Positions 1 through 10,700 of a stretch of 43,882 nucleotides of DNA are shown piece after piece; positions within the stretch are counted from its first letter, which is position 1; every line of letters starts with the position of its first letter. The stretch is from Planctomyces sp. (GTDB lineage Bacteria; Planctomycetota; Planctomycetia; Planctomycetales; Planctomycetaceae): positions 1-43,882 of the forward strand of contig JAEUIH010000037.1 in the NCBI GenBank assembly GCA_016795105.1, in the 5' to 3' direction. The notes beneath the pieces are model-generated. The model saw only the letters and a list, made by a program, of their open reading frames with translations. It was not told the origin of the DNA and made no database searches. Both the position numbers and the translations under genes were made by a program.

Positions 1-52
1 TACATTTGACTTGTCCCGCACTGGTTCGAGTACTGCCGCGGCGCAGGGACGT

Positions 53-77
53 GCTCGGGCAGGAATGTCCAAGCTAC
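53..77 (-). repeat. GTAG-type REP-like hairpin (class B1) at the hemL 3' end
   Basis: Read on the minus strand, the element starts GTAG, then stem CTTGGACA, loop TTCC and stem TGCCCGAG. It is a one-base variant of the class B1 hairpins at 27471-27625 and 30345-30442. The hemL stop codon (74-76) is the TAG of the GTAG foot. Beyond the hairpin (bases 1-52) the sequence matches the roughly 45-bp spacer of the 30345 array (ccctgcgccgc, gcagtactcgaa, gggacaagtc), so this is the edge of a longer composite unit cut by the window end. Confidence 0.75.
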
Positions 78-1363
78 GACAGAGCGGCGGCAGCGGCGGC
101 GATGGTTGCGTCAATTTGCTCGTCTGTGTGAACGGCCGAAACAAACATCGCCTCAAACTGACTGCACGGCAGATAGACTCCACGATCCAACATTCCGTGG
201 AACCACTTTGAAAACTTCTTTGTGTCGGACTGAGTCGCCGACGCCAGATCTTTCACCGGTCCGGCTGTGAAGAACAGTGTCAACATACTGCCAACCCGAT
301 TCACACAGGCTGTCACGCCGGCGTTGGTTGCGGCATTCAGGAAACCGCGTTCGAGCCGCTGTCCGAGCACTTCCAGTCGAGGATACGGATTCTCTGCCTG
401 AATGGCTCGCAGCATCGCAATCCCGGCCGCCATCGCGATTGGGTTCCCGGACAACGTTCCTGCCTGATATACCTTACCCACCGGCGAAACACTGTTCATG
501 ATATCAGCACGGCCACCATACGCTCCAACGGGCAGGCCAGCCCCAACGATCTTGCCCAAAGTCGTCATATCAGGGCGAATACCGAACAGTTGCTGAGCGC
601 CCCCGGCTGCGACACGGAATCCAGTCATCACTTCATCAAAAATCAACACAGAACCATGTGAATCGCAAAGGCTTCGCAAAGACTTCAAAAACTGGGCAGT
701 TGGAATCACACATCCCATGTTGCCAACAACCGGTTCCAAAATCACAGCGGCAATCAGATTGCCTTTCTCCCGAAATGCCGACTCCAGTGATTCCACATCA
801 TTATAAGCCAGCACCAGCGTATCTGCGGTGCAACCCGGCGGCACTCCAGGACTCGAAGGAGCTCCCAGTGTTAGCGCGCCGCTGCCTGCCTGCACGAGAA
901 GACTGTCCACGTGACCGTGATAACAGCCGGAGAATTTGACAATCACATTCCTTCCTGTGAAACCCCGAGCAACTCGAATGGCCGACATGGTGGCCTCTGT
1001 GCCCGAATTGACCATTCGAACTTTTTCGATCGATGGAACCATCGAAATGATCAACTCAGCCAGTTCGCTCTCGGCAACGGTCGGAGCACCGAAACTGGTC
1101 CCAGTCTCAGCCGCTGCCTGTATGGCTTGCAGGATCGGAGGATACCCGTGGCCAAACAGGTGTGGTCCCCATGAACCGATATAGTCGATGTAGCGATTGC
1201 CATCGATGTCAAACAGAAACGGCCCCTGACCGCGAGCAATAAAGGGTGGTGTCCCGCCGACAGCCCCAAATGCACGCGCCGGACTATTCACACCGCCCGG
1301 AATCACGCGGCCCGCACGTTCAAATTCTCGTTCACTCAAAGCACGTCGACTTGTATTTTCCAT
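74..1363 (-). CDS. hemL: Glutamate-1-semialdehyde 2,1-aminomutase
   Basis: Cytosolic PLP enzyme of the C5 tetrapyrrole pathway, converting glutamate-1-semialdehyde to 5-aminolevulinate. The 429-residue product has the usual family length and motifs: the N-terminal stretch IPGGVNSPARAF, the cofactor-contact stretch VNSGTEATMSAIRVARG (about 118-134), FSGCYHGHVD (144-153), the PLP-proximal aspartate in FDEVMTGFR (242-250), and the Schiff-base lysine K271 in TTLGKIVGAGLPVGAYGG. The start is ATG 1361-1363 with CAGGG a few bases upstream. It lies downstream of the LRR lipoprotein on the same strand with a 109-bp gap that holds an imperfect GCCTGC/GCAGGC hairpin (about 1426-1451). The stop codon lies inside a REP-like element. 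Identification is secure. Confidence 0.97.
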   Translation of the reverse strand: MENTSRRALSEREFERAGRVIPGGVNSPARAFGAVGGTPPFIARGQGPFLFDIDGNRYIDYIGSWGPHLFGHGYPPILQAIQAAAETGTSFGAPTVAESELAELIISMVPSIEKVRMVNSGTEATMSAIRVARGFTGRNVIVKFSGCYHGHVDSLLVQAGSGALTLGAPSSPGVPPGCTADTLVLAYNDVESLESAFREKGNLIAAVILEPVVGNMGCVIPTAQFLKSLRSLCDSHGSVLIFDEVMTGFRVAAGGAQQLFGIRPDMTTLGKIVGAGLPVGAYGGRADIMNSVSPVGKVYQAGTLSGNPIAMAAGIAMLRAIQAENPYPRLEVLGQRLERGFLNAATNAGVTACVNRVGSMLTLFFTAGPVKDLASATQSDTKKFSKWFHGMLDRGVYLPCSQFEAMFVSAVHTDEQIDATIAAAAAALS

Positions 1364-1472
1364 GACCCTGCCTGATCGCTGTTGAACTTGCCGCAGTACA
1401 TCACCAGTTGGCTTTAAACATCAGACGGCCTGCAGACATTCAGCCGGCCGCAGGCGTTTGACATGCTACCAC

Positions 1473-2825
1473 TTATCGAACGACTTCGATCCCAGGACGA
1501 GCAGCCTCAAGCTTTTCGATACCTTCTGATGTTACTCCGGAATCATTCAGTTTGATCCACTTCAGTGCCGGCAATTGCCCCAGTTGCGCCACACCTTCGT
1601 CGTCGATCTGAGTCCCGGCGATGTTCAGGCGTTCCAAAGCCTTCAGTTTCACGATCGTTGGAACGCAGGCGCTGGTCACTCGTGAAGCCTCAAGATTCAA
1701 TTCTTTCAAAGTACTCAGTCCGGCCAATGCTTCAACTGTCGAATCATCGGACTTGGTTTCCCACAGGCCAAGATAGGTCAGCTTCGACAACACACCGAGT
1801 TTTGCAATTCCCGCTGGTGATGGGATTCGACATTCACTGATGTCGAGATAATCCGCGTTTGGCATCTTGCTGAGCACCTCAATGCCGACATCGTCCAGAG
1901 ACGTACTTCTCAGTTCGAACTGTTCAATCCCCTGAAGCCCCTCAATCTGCTTCAATCCGTCCCCGGTCACGTCCGTTTCACGAATTCTCAGACGCTTCAG
2001 CTTCTGCAGTTTCGCAATATGAACCATTCCGGCATCGGTAATCCGTGTCGCATCAAGCTGAATCGACTCCAGCGTTCCCATCGCACCGATGGACTCAAGC
2101 GCTTTATCCGTGATCGCAGTGTTGTAATTCAGATTGAGAGATTTCAGAGGCAAAGCGACCAGACTGGCTACCCCGGCATCACCCACTTTTGATTTTTCAA
2201 GCTGCAGATCCACAAGGGAGGTCAGGCCTGCCAGATGAGTCAGACCTTCATCGGTGACATTGCTGTTTCGAAGGTCGAGAGCTCTCAGCTTCTTCAGGTT
2301 CTTAAGTTCAGCAAGTCCAGCATCTGTGAATCCACTTCTTCGAAGCCGAATCACTTCGAGGTTTTCCAGACCACCGATCACCTTGAGAGTGACATCGCCT
2401 ACGGCTGAATCAGAGAGATCGACCTGCTTAAGCTTCTTTAAGGTGGCGAGATGCTCCATACCTGCATCCGTCATCCCCGGACCCGAAAATCGAACAACTT
2501 CCGTATTCGGTATTCCGGAGAGGTTCTTCAGCAAAGCAGAGATGTCTTTGTCACTGCTGGTTGAAACTTCCACAACAACGTTGGCCGAATTCCGAGTCAG
2601 AGCAAATTTCGCCCCTTCCAGAGCCGCAATTGCAGTCGGATCTTCCGGAATCACCGGAGGCTTCGAGCCCGCGCCTTCTGGCACAACTGTCGGGGCCGCA
2701 GAATTTCCGGATCCTGAATTCTCCGGACCGGATTCCTGACATCCGGCAATACCGGTTGCCAGAACAGCCGCTGAACACAGAATCAGTTGACGAACACGCG
2801 TTAACGACGATTGAACAACCAGCAT
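1473..2825 (-). CDS. Leucine-rich-repeat lipoprotein (RNI-type LRR)
   Basis: A 450-residue predicted lipoprotein. The N-terminus has basic residues, a hydrophobic core and the lipobox IAGC near residue 29, followed by a Gly/Ser/Pro-rich linker. From about residue 90 to the end it is a run of roughly a dozen 24-residue leucine-rich repeats with the pattern L..L.L..T.ITD.GL..L, the ribonuclease-inhibitor/adenylate-cyclase subtype abundant in planctomycetes. No catalytic domain is visible. I infer a surface or periplasmic protein-binding scaffold; the partner is unknown. GAGGAG lies about 11 bases upstream of the ATG. It is divergent from the Tat oxidoreductase across a 202-bp promoter region. 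Confidence 0.88.
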   Translation of the reverse strand: MLVVQSSLTRVRQLILCSAAVLATGIAGCQESGPENSGSGNSAAPTVVPEGAGSKPPVIPEDPTAIAALEGAKFALTRNSANVVVEVSTSSDKDISALLKNLSGIPNTEVVRFSGPGMTDAGMEHLATLKKLKQVDLSDSAVGDVTLKVIGGLENLEVIRLRRSGFTDAGLAELKNLKKLRALDLRNSNVTDEGLTHLAGLTSLVDLQLEKSKVGDAGVASLVALPLKSLNLNYNTAITDKALESIGAMGTLESIQLDATRITDAGMVHIAKLQKLKRLRIRETDVTGDGLKQIEGLQGIEQFELRSTSLDDVGIEVLSKMPNADYLDISECRIPSPAGIAKLGVLSKLTYLGLWETKSDDSTVEALAGLSTLKELNLEASRVTSACVPTIVKLKALERLNIAGTQIDDEGVAQLGQLPALKWIKLNDSGVTSEGIEKLEAARPGIEVVR

Positions 2826-3027
2826 GGTTCCGAAAACTCCTCAGACATGTTTCGATGAACAGTGGTCGTCAGCATAGGTCCACAGACCATAAATCTCAAC
2901 GAACACAGAATTTGAGCCCCTCGTTTCCCACGGAATCGTTGCCGTTTCGTACTTCCACGCTAACATGGTGGCAATTCGTTCAGGGACGAAATTTTATTGC
3001 TGTCATCCTGCTCATGGGGAAATATTC

Positions 3028-4434
3028 ATGGCAAACAAGTCAAATCGACGTTCATTTTTTGGTCAATCGGCCGCGATTGGTGCCGGGCTCTGGCTCGGAA
3101 CACAATCTCGCCCGCGTGCGATGGCTTCTTCACCGCTTCAGTCACTTGCCGCAGCCTGCATTGGCGTCGGTGGAAAAGGAAGCAGCGACTCCAGCCATAT
3201 TTCCGAAAATGGCGTCGCCCTGGTCGGGCTTTGCGACGTTGATGAACGCACTCTGACAAAGAAGGGGCGTGAGTTTCCGGATGCAGCCAAGTACACAGAC
3301 TTCCGCGAAATGCTGGATGCTCTGGGATCAAAAATTGACATCGTCACCGTCAGCACTCCTGACCACACACATGCTGTCGCGGCCATAAAGGCCATGAAGA
3401 TGAAAAAGCATGTGTACTGCCAAAAGCCTCTGACCTGGTCCATCCATGAAGCCCGCAAGATGCGAGAAGTCGCTGCGGAGATGGGTGTTGTCACTCAGAT
3501 GGGCAATCAGGGCACTTCAGAAGACGGCCTCCGCGAAGCCGTAGAAGTGATCCGATCCGGCGCAATCGGCGACGTGAAAGAAGTCCATCTGTGGACAAAC
3601 CGTCCAATCTGGCCACAAGGCGTTGGTCGTCCAGCAGGTGAAGACCCAATTCCAAAGGAACTGAATTGGGAAGCATGGATCGGCCCAGCTGCAATGCGTC
3701 CTTACAAAGAGGGCGTCTATCACTCATTCAACTGGCGAGGCTGGGTCGACTTTGGAACCGGGGCACTCGGCGATATGGCCTGCCACACCGCCAACATGCC
3801 AGTGATGGCCCTCGAACTGTGGGACCCGATTGCTGTCACCGCGGTTAAGAATCCGGGTGTCTTCGAGAACGAGACGTTCCCGGCAGCGACCACCCTCAAG
3901 TTCGAATTCCCTGAACGAAACGGGCTCGTTCCATGTGCGTTCTACTGGTATGACGGTGGCAATCTGCCAAGCGAAGAGCTGACCGCCAAACTGCCGGAAG
4001 GTTTCCGCAAGAAACTCGACGCTCAGCGACAGGGCAGCCCCAACAAGACCAGTGCGGCGCTTGTGGTGGGCAGCAAAGGTATGCTGTTGTCAGAAAACGA
4101 CTACGGTGCAGAATACACCCTGCTGCCGGAAGGCGACTACAAGGACTTCAAAAAGCCGGAACAGTCGCTCCCACGCATTCCGTTCAAGGGTAATAACGAC
4201 CAGCGACAGAAGTGGGAATTCGTATCATCCATCAAGGGTGAATATAAGCCCGGAACAATGTCCAACTTCCTGTATGCAGGTCGTTTGACCGAGACAATTC
4301 TCGTTGGAAATCTCGCAGTTCGAGCTGGTGAAGGCGAGAGAATTGAGTGGGATGCAAAGAATCTCAAGAGCACCAACCTTCCGGACCTGAACAAGTACGT
4401 TCAGCGCGAATATCGCGAAGGCTGGAGCCTCTGA
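3028..4434 (+). CDS. Gfo/Idh/MocA family oxidoreductase, Tat-exported
   Basis: NAD(P)-dependent sugar or inositol dehydrogenase family; the substrate cannot be read from sequence. I chose ATG 3028 rather than an upstream in-frame codon because it is preceded by gggga and starts a clean twin-arginine signal (NRRSFFGQSAAIGAG). The 468-residue protein has a Rossmann half with glycine-rich ACIGVGGKGSS, the substrate-binding lysine in YCQKPLTW (family E-K-P), and the C-terminal dimerisation/substrate domain with GTGALGDMACHTANMP, whose His is the conserved family residue. The Tat signal implies export of a pre-folded, cofactor-loaded enzyme, a common planctomycete arrangement. It ends at a strong terminator, so it is probably monocistronic. 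Confidence 0.93.
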   Translation: MANKSNRRSFFGQSAAIGAGLWLGTQSRPRAMASSPLQSLAAACIGVGGKGSSDSSHISENGVALVGLCDVDERTLTKKGREFPDAAKYTDFREMLDALGSKIDIVTVSTPDHTHAVAAIKAMKMKKHVYCQKPLTWSIHEARKMREVAAEMGVVTQMGNQGTSEDGLREAVEVIRSGAIGDVKEVHLWTNRPIWPQGVGRPAGEDPIPKELNWEAWIGPAAMRPYKEGVYHSFNWRGWVDFGTGALGDMACHTANMPVMALELWDPIAVTAVKNPGVFENETFPAATTLKFEFPERNGLVPCAFYWYDGGNLPSEELTAKLPEGFRKKLDAQRQGSPNKTSAALVVGSKGMLLSENDYGAEYTLLPEGDYKDFKKPEQSLPRIPFKGNNDQRQKWEFVSSIKGEYKPGTMSNFLYAGRLTETILVGNLAVRAGEGERIEWDAKNLKSTNLPDLNKYVQREYREGWSL

Positions 4435-4478
4435 TCTGACTGCCCACTGACGCGAAAGCGTTATTTTGCTCAGGCAAT

Positions 4479-4515
4479 AGCTGCCGAAACCCCGCAGGTT
4501 TCGGCAGCTTTTTTT
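4479..4515 (+). terminator. Rho-independent terminator after the Gfo/Idh gene
   Basis: A perfect 12-bp stem AGCTGCCGAAAC / GTTTCGGCAGCT with a 7-base loop is followed by seven T residues, starting 45 bases after the oxidoreductase stop. A smaller ACGC-GAAA-GCGT hairpin followed by tatttt lies just upstream (4450-4466). Confidence 0.93.
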
Positions 4516-4739
4516 ATTGACCGAAAGGTTTTGATGCACAGGGGAGCACCCAGAGTCAGCGAAAACCCTGCAAATTCGATGCAATTGCGAGCTTCGGCAG
4601 GACTCATACATTCCAAAACTTCGTCACAACCCTCACATTTTAACTCAACCTCACCACCGAAATAATCCGATCGAACAGAGTAACCGGTGTACCCGGATTG
4701 CCGGTACATTCTGTAAGCACGGTTCGATCGGAACAATCG
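4516..4739. other. Intergenic leader before the giant beta-helix gene
   Basis: This stretch between the terminator and the next start codon is A/T-rich relative to its surroundings and probably contains the promoter of the large surface-protein gene. I cannot pick a convincing -35/-10 pair. Short open frames here on both strands have no recognisable protein character. Confidence 0.4.
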
Positions 4740-7700
4740 ATGAAAACCAAACGCGTTTATGCCACGGCTTGTCTGCTGTTCAGCAGCGTCGCACTATTTT
4801 CCGCGGCCACCAGGACGATCGGGGACGAGCCCGGCAAGGTCCGGCTGTCGTCCTTCGGTTCACAGACTGGAGGCCCGGGAGGAGGCACTGTGCCAACTCC
4901 CATCCCGGACCCGATGAATGGTGCCATGGCACCAGGATTCGCGCCGGGGCAAATGGTGCAGGGACCGGGCATGAACGGCCCGTATCCGGTTCCGGACAAC
5001 ACGGCCCCATACTTCGAACGAAGCTTCGGAGCTACTCAGTACATTCCAAACGAATCCTTCATGCCGAAGCAGCCGTTTGGACCTGCACTGATGTTCGAGT
5101 CGAACATCGACAATGGTCTCGGATTCAATTCCGGTTACCATCGCCTCAACGCTCGCATCCCTTATCACATCGTGCCTGACACGACTGTGATGATTGGCGA
5201 CCTGTCAGGTTCGGTGACGAACGACGGCGATCCGGTCTACAATTACGGTCTCGTCTACCGTAACTACGACGCCGCTCTGAATCGAATCTTTGGCTGGAAC
5301 GTGTTCGGCGACTACGAGAAGGGGCAGCAGACCGGTGAGTTCTACCGGATGTCGGCTGGCTTCGAATCGCTCGGCAAGTATATCGACTGGCGTGCCAACG
5401 GATACTTCATCCTCGGAGATGACTCGTATCTGCTCAACAGCCAGCTGACCGGCGACCATGTACTCGGCGGAAACAACCTGTTCCGTCTTCGTGATGAGTC
5501 TTATCAGAATGCATACTCAGGCGGTGACCTCGAAGTCGGGGGCCCTCTGCCACTGCTTGGCCGATATGGTCTCGACATGTATGTGGGAGGCTATGTCCTT
5601 GGAAACGACAACGGCTACGACACCGTTGGTTTCCAGGCTCGCTGGCAGGCGATGATCACAGAATCAATCACTGTCAACACGTACCTCACCACTGACGACA
5701 CCTTCGGAACCAACAGTTGGGTCAGCATGGCGTTTACGTTCCCGAACTACAAGGATCGTCGCATTCTGCGACCGAATAGTAGTGTTCGTGAACGTCTACA
5801 GGACCCAGTCTATCGCTCAAACCGAATTCACCAGAACATCGATAACTCACTGGCTCGAGAAGCCATTATCAATAATGGTGAAGACGTCAACGGAAACGGA
5901 ATCCTTGATCCGGGTGAAGACATCAATGGTGATGGTGTTCTGTCTACCGGAACCGGGTTGCCTTACTTCATCACTTATGTTGACCCGAATTCGACAGCAA
6001 CCGGTGTTGGTACCTTTGAAAACCCATACGGTACCTTCCAGCAGGCTGCAGCTGGAAACAATGCAGGAATTGACATCATCCGAGTCCTTCCGCGAACGGA
6101 TGATACCGGAACAAACCTCACTGCACTCGGCGGCATCCAGCTGTTCGATGATCAGTACCTGATCGCCGGCAACCGTGACTTCACATTGTTCACTGTGAAC
6201 GGCGAAGACTGCATTATCCCGGGAACTCCAAACACCAGCGGACTCGGCCCATTGATCTCTGACCCAGCCATGCTGGCCGGAGGCAGCGTCGTCCAGCTCG
6301 CCAACAACAATACCATCTTTGGTATGCGAATCAGTGGTGCGAATGCAGCCGGAACTGTCTTTGGAAACGGAGTCTCCAACGCCGCTCCAATTACAGATGT
6401 GCGACTCAGCAGCAACACCTTCACCAACTACAACAACGGTGCTGAACTGTCCGATGTCTCGGGCCGAGTCATCATCGAACAAAACAACTTCTCCGGTCTG
6501 GCCGGAACATCTCAGAATGGACTGCTGCTCACTGCTGCCGCAGGGCAAACTGTTGAATTGCTGGTTGAAGAAAACCAGGCAACGAACAATCAGCAGGTCG
6601 GCCTGAGCATCATCGCTGAGCCAGGTGCAACGATCAATGCCAACAATCCAACGGGTACTCTCCCAACCGGGATCGTCGGAAACACGGCCACCGGAAACGG
6701 TACCGGAATCCATGTCGAAGCCCGTACCGGAGCTGTCATCAACGCAGTTGTTGAAGACAACACGACCAGCGGTAACACTGCCGACGGGCTGGCAATGGTG
6801 GCTGATGGCGGTACCTTCAACCTCAGCAGCCTGTCCAACAACCTTTTCAGTAACAATACCGGGAACGGTGTGTTCATCCACTATCTGAACGGTGGAACAT
6901 TCACAGCGGTTTCTGAAGATGCAGACGGTGACGGAAGCCTTGACGCCGGTGAGGACCTGAACGGCAACGGAACACTGGACTTCGGAATTGTCTCAAATGC
7001 AGCGAATTCCAACGGCATCGCTGGTATTTGTATCTTCGGCGAAGATGCAAGCACCGGAACATTTGATATCGGTGGCCCGCAGACGGCTCTTGGAAACTCG
7101 TTTATCGGAAACGTCGGAGCCGGTATCGCTGTTGACCTGAGAGACACAGCAACCGCTCAGATGGATACTGTCAACAATATCATCTCTTCGTCATCGGTTG
7201 CGAACTCAGCCCCAACACTGACCTTCGTCCTCGACTTTGTCGAAGCGGGCCAGACGATCGTGGACCCATTCGGTGGTGGAACATTCACACCGTTTGACGT
7301 GACAAGTTTTGGCTTTGCAGCTTCTGAATATGACACTGTCACCAACGCAGTTCTGGAGACAGTTCGGCAGCACTACTACAACATCCCAACCTCTGGTGTT
7401 GACAGCCGCAGCCCAATGCCGGACGGACAACAGCTGGATGTGAACTTTGTCATCGGAGACCTTGGAACAGCTCCAACGATTGGTGCCACAGAATTCTACA
7501 CAACAGTGATTGGATCCGCTCCCACGGCACCAGCCCTTGGCGTAGCCTTCCTCAGTGCTGTTCGAGATGCGTCAGGAGCTGGACCGCTTCCAGGATTCAC
7601 CAACGGTTCACACGTAGCATCAGTTTACTCTAACCAAATCAATGCTCTCGGAGGATTGACTCCAGCGGATATAACAATCCCGGACGAGCCACCTGGGGTC

Positions 7701-10700
7701 CATTACGACATCGCGACCGGAGATGGAACACAGATTCTCCAGGACGCTCTGACCTCCGGAAATCTGACCTTCACCCGAAATGCACTGGCTGGTACGACTT
7801 CCCACGAAATTGGCCACACACTATCACTCACCCATATGAATGTGGCTGGCTCAGTGACCCCAACCGGTGCGCCTCCGATTATGGGAACCGGGGCAATCGA
7901 TACGCCAAATCAGGCTCGAATCGGACTTCGTGAATTCGGTTACTCCGGATTCGACGGTGAAAACGGCAATGCTCCGATTTTCCATGTTCAGCAGCTGATG
8001 AATGCCGTTGGAACTCGTGATGCAGCGGTAGCGGGTGTTTCCGGTGACGGGATCGTTGTCAACGCAACCGACAACGCAGTTCTGCAGGCATCGACCTTCA
8101 TCAACAACACGATCACTCAGAACTCGGGAGACGGCCTTGCAGTTCGCATGAACGACAACGCTGTGACTCAGGGCCTGACAATTCAGGGCAATCGAATCGA
8201 AGATAACACGGGTCGAGGGATTGATCTTCAGGCCAACGGAGCAGGCACGTTTATCGATGCCGACGGAACAATCGGAGGCAATGGAGTCAACATTCTCGGC
8301 GGCTCCTCATTCTCTCAGGGTAACACAATCAGTGGCAACCAGCTGGACGGTGTCCGAGCTCTGGCTTCTGATGGTGGTGTGATTCACGGCAACCTGATCA
8401 ACAACCTGATCGAAGAAAACGGCCAGAATGGTGTCGCACTCAGCATCGACAACGGTGGTGAAGTGGACTTCGGAACAACTGCCAGCAACCGTGTGATCCG
8501 CGGCAACGCAATCAATCGAAACGGTGGAGCCGGTATCGCTCTGACGTCCAACGTTTCGGCAGCCAGCCAGGCAGAGATGCGTGCAACAGTACTGGGGAAC
8601 ACAATCTCCGGGAACGTCTCTGGTGGTATTGCTGCGAATCTGAATGGTTCCAATAACCCACCAAGCCCTCCTGCCGTGCCTGACAACAATCGGCTTATCC
8701 TGAATGTTGGCACCGCAGCAACCGCTGATGCGAATACTCTCAACGGAAACGGTGATGTGGGTATCGGTGTCAATGTCACAGGCAACGGCCATGCGATGGT
8801 TGACGTAAGAAACGCCACCATCACCGGAACCGTGAACGGTGCTGATCCGATCCTGAATGGCGACGGTATCAACTTCCGTCGAAGTGGCTCCGGGGTTCTG
8901 GAAGCCGTCGTGGAAGACAGTACCATCACTGGCAACGCCGGTGACGGCCTTGATGTCGACGTGCAGGGTCAGGACAAGAACGATGTAAATTCCCCTGTAC
9001 CGGGTACTGTAAATACTGTCGAGTGGAATCGAAACAACCTCAGTAACAACACCCAGAACGGTGCACGCTTCCGAACACGTGGCGATGCCCAGCTGATTGC
9101 TGATGGAGCCAACAACACACTCAACAATAACGGAGCCAACGGAATTCTTGTTCAGACCTCAGAGAACTCCAGCTTTGGTGACCCAACCGACGGTGCTCCT
9201 CCGGGACGTCGAGTCGTATTCGATGGTAACGTGATGAACAACAACACGGTTGACGGTCTCAATATTCTTGCCACCGAGAACTCACGGGCTCTGGTCGAAG
9301 TCACAAGCACGGCAATTCCTCCGGCCTCTGGTGCTCATGCTGCCCTCAGCAATGAAGGTGCCACAGGGATCTCCGGAAACGGACGTGACGGTATTCGTAT
9401 CGACACAACCGGTGGACGGTCAGACATCCTGATCACCTCCGGCACAGAACAGACCACAATCAGTGGAAACGGTACGAATGGTGGTGGTAACGGTATTCGC
9501 TGGAATGCCAGTGGGACGTCTGAAGGTTCTGTCCGAATCACCAACGTTGACATCTTTGGCAATCTCCGAGGTGGAAGCGAAGACTCAAACGCAGACGGTG
9601 TCCTTGCTCTGAACGAAGATGCAAACCTGAACGGCATCCTTGAGAACGGTGAAGACCTGAATGGAAACGGGGTCCTCGACACCGGTGAAGATGCCAACGC
9701 AAACCTGGACATTGATGTCGCAGACGGCGACGGTATCCAGTTCAACGCTTCAGACGATGCAAACACAACTCTGATCGTCGGTGGTGTCGGTGACGGCAAT
9801 ACAATTCAGAGAAATCAGGATGATGCAATCGCCATCACTGTCACAGGCTCTGCTGCAACCGGAACTCCTCGACCGATCATCTCCATCATCGAGAATACTC
9901 TTGGTGGCGAAGCAAATGGCGTGGCCGCAGGAAACCGGGGTGATGGAATCAGCATCAACACCTTCGGTGATCGAAGCCAGGGAGCTGGTGACCTGATCGC
10001 TGAAGTTGGTCCTCAGGCTGAAATCACCGCAACAGGAAACGTGATCTCTCAGAACACTCAGCGTGGTATCAGCGTTCTGCTGAACGGAGCTGGCGGTGTA
10101 CGTGATCGTGAAGGAGCGGGAGCCGGAACATTCGACCCGATCAACATTACGATCAACGAAAACAACATCCACTCGAACGGAACCGAAGGTATCTTCTACC
10201 AGGCAAACCCAGGTTATGTCAGCAATCGCCCTGTCTTCCTCGGAAATACAGGATTCCCGGGCGACAACCGACAGCCTGAGTTCACTGGTGTGGATGGTGC
10301 AGGGAACGGTACAGGCAACAATGCCGCAGGTTCTCAGGCATTCTACAACCCTGGACTGCCTCAGTTCACCAACCTGAATGCAGGATCGATCAACGGCAAT
10401 ACGGCTTACATGCCACCTTACCTCAACCTCGCTACAGAGCAGAACAGCTTTGTACGAATCCTCGACAACCGCATCCAGAGCAACGGAACTGGAACGGTTA
10501 CCGGCGAAGGTATCGTGATGCGAGTCGGTACAAACGCTTATGTCGCTGCTGATATTCAGCGAAACGAGATGGGCGGAAATCTGGAAGAAGACCTGAGAAC
10601 AGAATCCTTCCGATACTCTGCGAATCCTGAGAACTTCATCGACAACACCGGAATCGGAACCTTCGACGTAGTGTTCCTCGATGATACCGCTCAGTTCGAC

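Noticed and set aside
1426-1451. Possible terminator between the LRR gene and hemL
   Set aside because: Only a six-base GCCTGC / GCAGGC stem with a long loop and no T-tract.
5847-6881. 344-codon antisense frame within the giant beta-helix gene
   Set aside because: The Cys/Asp/Val-rich translation arises from reversed Gly/Asn repeats.
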